A stretch of 17,181 nucleotides of DNA from Pseudomonadota bacterium (GTDB taxonomy: Bacteria; Pseudomonadota; Gammaproteobacteria; Xanthomonadales; Xanthomonadaceae), in NCBI GenBank assembly GCA_025355485.1, contig JANXZP010000261.1, positions 1 through 17,181 of the forward strand, in the 5' to 3' direction. Below the pieces are notes generated by a model that was given only the letters and a program-made list of their open reading frames with translations, was not told the DNA's origin and ran no database searches. Of this stretch, positions 14,528-17,181 are shown one piece after another. The translations under genes and the position numbers were made by a program. Within the stretch, counting starts at the first letter, position 1. Each line of letters starts with the position of its first letter.

Positions 14528-14563
14528 TCAGATGCGTTTGCTGTTATTGGAACACCGCTTCTG
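14528..14563 (-). pseudogene. Second, degenerate copy of the pilin gene 3' end
   Basis: Read on the minus strand it encodes QKRCSNNSKRI-stop, matching the pilin end QKWCSSSCKCQ-stop residue for residue in length, offset by exactly 92 bp. The 3' flanks of both copies also match imperfectly (GCGTGAGTCGAAGGGGCCG versus GCGTGAATCGAGAGGGCTG), so about 90 bp including the stop and 3' UTR were duplicated in tandem. Confidence 0.7.
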
Positions 14564-14619
14564 AGAAGATAGATAAGCGCCGCACGAGACGGCCCCTTCG
14601 ACTCACGCAGTCACACAAG

Positions 14620-15063
14620 TTACTGACACTTGCAGCTGCTGGAACACCACTTCTGCGGCAGAGAATCGCTCCTACAATGCCACTCGATGCTGCCGGCATT
14701 GCTGACCGCCGAGAACTGGAGGATTTGGGTGGCCGGGATCTTGGCGTTGGCATTGGTGCCGCCGTAGTAGGCCCGGATGACACCATTGACGACGCCCACA
14801 TCCACCTTGCTCACGTATTGGCCCTTGATTGAAGTGTTCTTAGCAAGACCGGCAGAGGCATTACTGTTCGGGAACTTGCCGTTGTTCTGGTAGTACTCGG
14901 CCATGGCGGTCTTGACGCCGTCAGAGAGCGCAGAACCTTCCGAGACCTGCGAACGGATCACGTAGTCCTGGTATTGGCTGATCGCGATGGCGGCCAAGAT
15001 CGCAATGATCGCGACCACGATCATCAATTCGATCAGTGTGAAACCTTTCTGCAAGCCTTTCAT
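14620..15063 (-). CDS. Type IV pilin (PilA-like major pilin)
   Basis: 147 residues from ATG 15063; this start is preferred to 15075 because GGGGA lies 5-6 nt before it and it gives the standard short leader MKGLQKG. Prepilin peptidase cuts before Phe8 in KGFTLIELMIVVAIIAILAA, with Glu at mature position 5. The N-terminal helix continues to ~60 (DYVIRSQVSEG); a variable beta region with YYGGTNANAKIPATQILQF follows, and the C-terminal disulfide loop is formed by Cys in SIEWHC and one in the CSSSCKCQ tail. The tail is unusually Cys-rich (four cysteines). No RpoN -24/-12 box is visible in the ~90 bp upstream. It stands alone, away from other pilus genes. Confidence 0.92.
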   Translation of the reverse strand: MKGLQKGFTLIELMIVVAIIAILAAIAISQYQDYVIRSQVSEGSALSDGVKTAMAEYYQNNGKFPNSNASAGLAKNTSIKGQYVSKVDVGVVNGVIRAYYGGTNANAKIPATQILQFSAVSNAGSIEWHCRSDSLPQKWCSSSCKCQ

Positions 15064-15267
15064 GGAGATCCCCATACGTGGATGTAGCGTGCTCCCTTGT
15101 TTAAACGACGATACTCTCAGCGAGTGGACAAATTAAGTTGTAGCTAGCGCCGCTGGCCGACAAGCGGCGGAATTCGCAGCGCGGACGGTGATCTATTCTC
15201 GAAGGCGAGTGATACCTCGAAAAAATGTCCGGAGTCTTCAGCAGTCGCCGAAGGGATCTCAGTGATT

Positions 15268-15411
15268 CACTGCTGTGTCGCAAGCTGCTACTGAGATGCG
15301 ATGCTGCATTTAGAATAGTGTCGTAATTGGCTGATTTAATAACGAAATATGGCGTTCTCGAGTGCCGTTGAAAATCTCCGTGTCGGCGGTTCGATTACGT
15401 CCCAGCCACCA
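15268..15411 (+). repeat. Element arm plus tRNA-Phe 3' fragment, copy R2
   Basis: Partner of 13545-13707, with the identical 17-mer at 15286-15302, GGCTGATTTA and the tRNA fragment at 15368-15411. Spacing between landmarks equals that of R1 once the 18-bp duplication there is removed. The stretch 15064-15267 between the pilin start and this repeat shows no gene. Confidence 0.8.
15368..15411 (+). repeat. Direct repeat copy 3 of tRNA-Phe 3' end (presumed distal att site)
   Basis: 44 nt matching the tRNA 3' half with two substitutions, one substitution/deletion region near the acceptor stem (CCCAGCC for CCCCGGCC) and an intact CCA. It is directly followed by T6 (15412-15417), the terminator-like feature that the intact tRNA lacks. 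Confidence 0.8.
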
Positions 15412-15437
15412 TTTTTTGCGCGCGAGGTTCCTCGCGC
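15412..15437. other. T6 run and GCGCGAGG/CCTCGCGC hairpin after the distal tRNA fragment
   Basis: T6 at 15412-15417 then a perfect 8-bp stem (15420-15427/15430-15437). For the plus strand the T run precedes the hairpin, so it is not a standard terminator, but the T run itself could end a tRNA transcript. Apart from this and a short TTCG hairpin near 15510-15519, the gap to 15678 holds nothing I can support. Confidence 0.5.
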
Positions 15438-15678
15438 TGGAACGACTGCTAAAGCATTTTGAAACGAAATCGAACCTTGTTCTATGACTCTCCACATCCT
15501 GTGCCTCACCCCTTCGGGGCCGGCATAGCCGCGCTGCTAACTCCCAGTTGAACATTACGCGGATGTAATTCCAGCGGAAAGTCGTCATTCAGCGCGAATG
15601 CGTTCAGATGCGCATCGACTGCTGCCGCGTCGTCATCGCGATGCATTGCAGGCAGTTCTTCCATTCCGGAGTTCAGCC

Positions 15679-17181
15679 ATGTCCGCTACCCGTGTCCTTG
15701 CTCTCGCTTTCACCGCGGCGATGCTGTTTGCGATCACGCCTCGCGCCGCTGCACAGGATGCTGCGTACGACCCGCCGGATCGGGTCGCGCGGATCGCCTA
15801 TCAATCCGGCGATGTGGAATTTGCGCCTGCCGGCGGCGAGAGCTGGGGTTCGGCCAATCGCAATCGTCCGCTGGGTACCGGCGATCGGCTAAGCACCGGC
15901 GAGCGCGGACGCGCCGCACTCGAACTCGGCGATGCCAGTGTGCGGATCGACGCCGACAGCGCGCTCAACCTGCTCGATCTCGACAGCCAGGTCGCCCAGT
16001 TCGAACTCTCGCAGGGCACGATCAACTTGCGCGTGCGCCGGTTCGACCCGGGCCAGACCTACGAAGTGGACACGCCGACGGTAGCGTTCGTCGCCAGCCA
16101 GCCCGGTAGCTACCGCATCGATGTTTCGCCCGACGGCGACGGCAGCATCGTCACGGTGTTCTCCGGCGCCGGCATCGCGTATGGCGAAGGCGGCGTGAGC
16201 CGGAACCTCAGCGCGGGCCGGTCGTATCGGTTCGACGATTCGCGGTTCGAAAGCGTCAGCACCGACCGGCTGCCGCCGCGCGATGCATTCGACCGCTTCT
16301 GCCTCGATCGCGATTCGCGTTACGACCGTTCGATCTCGCGCCGCTACGTTTCCGACGACGTGATCGGTTACGACGATCTCGATCAGTACGGCGACTGGCA
16401 GGCCTCGTCGGAGTACGGCGAAGTCTGGTATCCGAACGATGTCGCTTCCGACTGGGCGCCCTATCGCGATGGCCGCTGGGAGTGGATCGATCCGTGGGGC
16501 TGGACCTGGGTGGACGATCGGCCGTGGGGTTTCGCACCGTCGCATTACGGACGCTGGGCTTACACCGGCGATCGCTGGGGATGGGTGCCGTGCCGTTCGG
16601 GCGGACGTTCGATCTATGCGCCGGCGCTGGTCGCTTTCCTTGGCCTGGCATTCGGTAGCGACCAACCGGTCGGCTGGTTCCCACTCGGCCCGCGCGATGT
16701 CTATCAGCCGTGGTATCCGGTGACACGCAACTATTTCACCAACGTCAACATCAGCAACACGCGGGTGATCAACACCACGATCATCAACAACGTCTACAAC
16801 AGCTACGTCAACAACACGACGATCGTGAATCCGCCGGTGTACGCCAATCGCGGCGTGCGTGGCGCGGTGACGGTGGTGCCGCGCAATGTGTTCACCGGCG
16901 CGCGTCCGGTTGCCGCGGCGACGCTGCGGATCCAGCCGCAAGCACTCGCGCAGGCCAGGGTCACGCCGATGCTGCGCGTTGCGCCGAGCATCGCAAGCCT
17001 CGGCGTTGCAGCGACCAGCCGCCCCGCGCACGTGTCGGGACAACTGTTCGAGCGGCCGGTGATCGCGCGCCATGCGCCGCCGGCACCGGTAGCGCCGTTC
17101 GCCGCACGCCTGAAGGCGATCTCCGATCAGGGCGGCGTACCACTCACACAATCGCAATTGCGCGACCTGCGCCAGGCGCAC
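15679..17181 (+). CDS. FecR / DUF6600-type exported protein, 5' part
   Basis: 501 codons from ATG 15679 to the window edge without a stop; GGAG lies 7 nt upstream. Residues 1-25 are a signal peptide (cleavage near PRAAAQ). A FecR-like beta domain spans ~35-165 (IAYQSGDVEFAPAG, ALELGDASVRIDADSALNLLDL, QGTINLRVRR, TPTVAFVASQPGSYRIDV, VTVFSGAG). A Trp/Gly-rich DUF6600-type segment follows at ~243-315 (WAPYRDGRWEWIDPWGWTWV, then PWGFAPSHYGRW, DRWGWVP). Residues ~353-390 are Asn/Thr/Ile/Val repeats (NVNISNTRVINTTIINN), likely beta-structured, then an Ala/Arg/Pro-rich tail. No sigma or receptor partner is visible; function unknown. Confidence 0.85.
   Translation, partial: MSATRVLALAFTAAMLFAITPRAAAQDAAYDPPDRVARIAYQSGDVEFAPAGGESWGSANRNRPLGTGDRLSTGERGRAALELGDASVRIDADSALNLLDLDSQVAQFELSQGTINLRVRRFDPGQTYEVDTPTVAFVASQPGSYRIDVSPDGDGSIVTVFSGAGIAYGEGGVSRNLSAGRSYRFDDSRFESVSTDRLPPRDAFDRFCLDRDSRYDRSISRRYVSDDVIGYDDLDQYGDWQASSEYGEVWYPNDVASDWAPYRDGRWEWIDPWGWTWVDDRPWGFAPSHYGRWAYTGDRWGWVPCRSGGRSIYAPALVAFLGLAFGSDQPVGWFPLGPRDVYQPWYPVTRNYFTNVNISNTRVINTTIINNVYNSYVNNTTIVNPPVYANRGVRGAVTVVPRNVFTGARPVAAATLRIQPQALAQARVTPMLRVAPSIASLGVAATSRPAHVSGQLFERPVIARHAPPAPVAPFAARLKAISDQGGVPLTQSQLRDLRQAH

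Noticed and set aside
15064..15200. RpoN (-24/-12) promoter for the pilin gene
   Set aside because: I looked for a GG-N10-GC pattern with TGGC/TTGC on the minus strand and found no convincing match.
15889..17181. Long minus-strand ORF (430 codons) antisense to the FecR/DUF6600 gene
   Set aside because: The plus strand has a signal peptide, Shine-Dalgarno and recognisable domains; the antisense frame is Arg/Ala-rich and domain-free, as expected in GC-rich DNA.

Overview
The window is GC-rich chromosomal DNA. Gene content and order (rsmD-coaD-ferredoxin, ftsY, mutY-yggX, a PsiF-repeat protein, PilA-type pilin) suggest a gammaproteobacterium, most likely of the Xanthomonadales/Lysobacterales (Rhodanobacteraceae-like). 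That placement is inference from protein style and synteny, not from a search.

Layout. Positions 1-930 hold the 3' part of a class III aminotransferase gene closed by a strong terminator. Next come a small DUF2007-type protein (+), a glutathione S-transferase (-) and a secreted two-repeat PsiF protein (+) with its own terminator. A long minus-strand block runs from about 8123 down to 2737: rsmD, coaD, a lipoprotein, a YfhL-type ferredoxin, gamma-glutamyltransferase, a YtnP-like metallo-hydrolase and a TMEM43-like membrane protein. The ferredoxin-ggt-hydrolase-TMEM43 genes are joined by three successive 4-bp ATGA stop/start overlaps, and rsmD-coaD by another. Divergent from rsmD is a plus-strand block ftsY, AsmA-like, mutY, yggX, again joined by 4-bp overlaps throughout. 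A DUF6491-type lipoprotein lies convergent to yggX and overlaps its end.

The unusual part is 12573-15411. An intact tRNA-Phe(GAA) with a recognisable promoter is followed by two further copies of its 3' 45 nt (from the anticodon loop to CCA) in direct orientation at 13663-13707 and 15368-15411. The two distal copies share a further ~100-nt left flank, and similar short sequence follows the first and second copies. This is the footprint of two related small elements integrated in tandem at one tRNA. Neither carries a visible integrase. Element 1 (about 1.06 kb) holds a small His-rich secreted protein, a REP-like palindrome and a MITE-like structure. Element 2 (about 1.7 kb, visibly less GC-rich) holds a helical-repeat-like gene split by a frameshift at a canonical U UUU UUC heptamer, and a type IV pilin gene with an imperfect 92-bp tandem duplication of its 3' end. 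The pattern fits pilin exchange at a tRNA locus.

Downstream, from 15679 to the window end, is a FecR/DUF6600-type exported protein, cut by the window edge.
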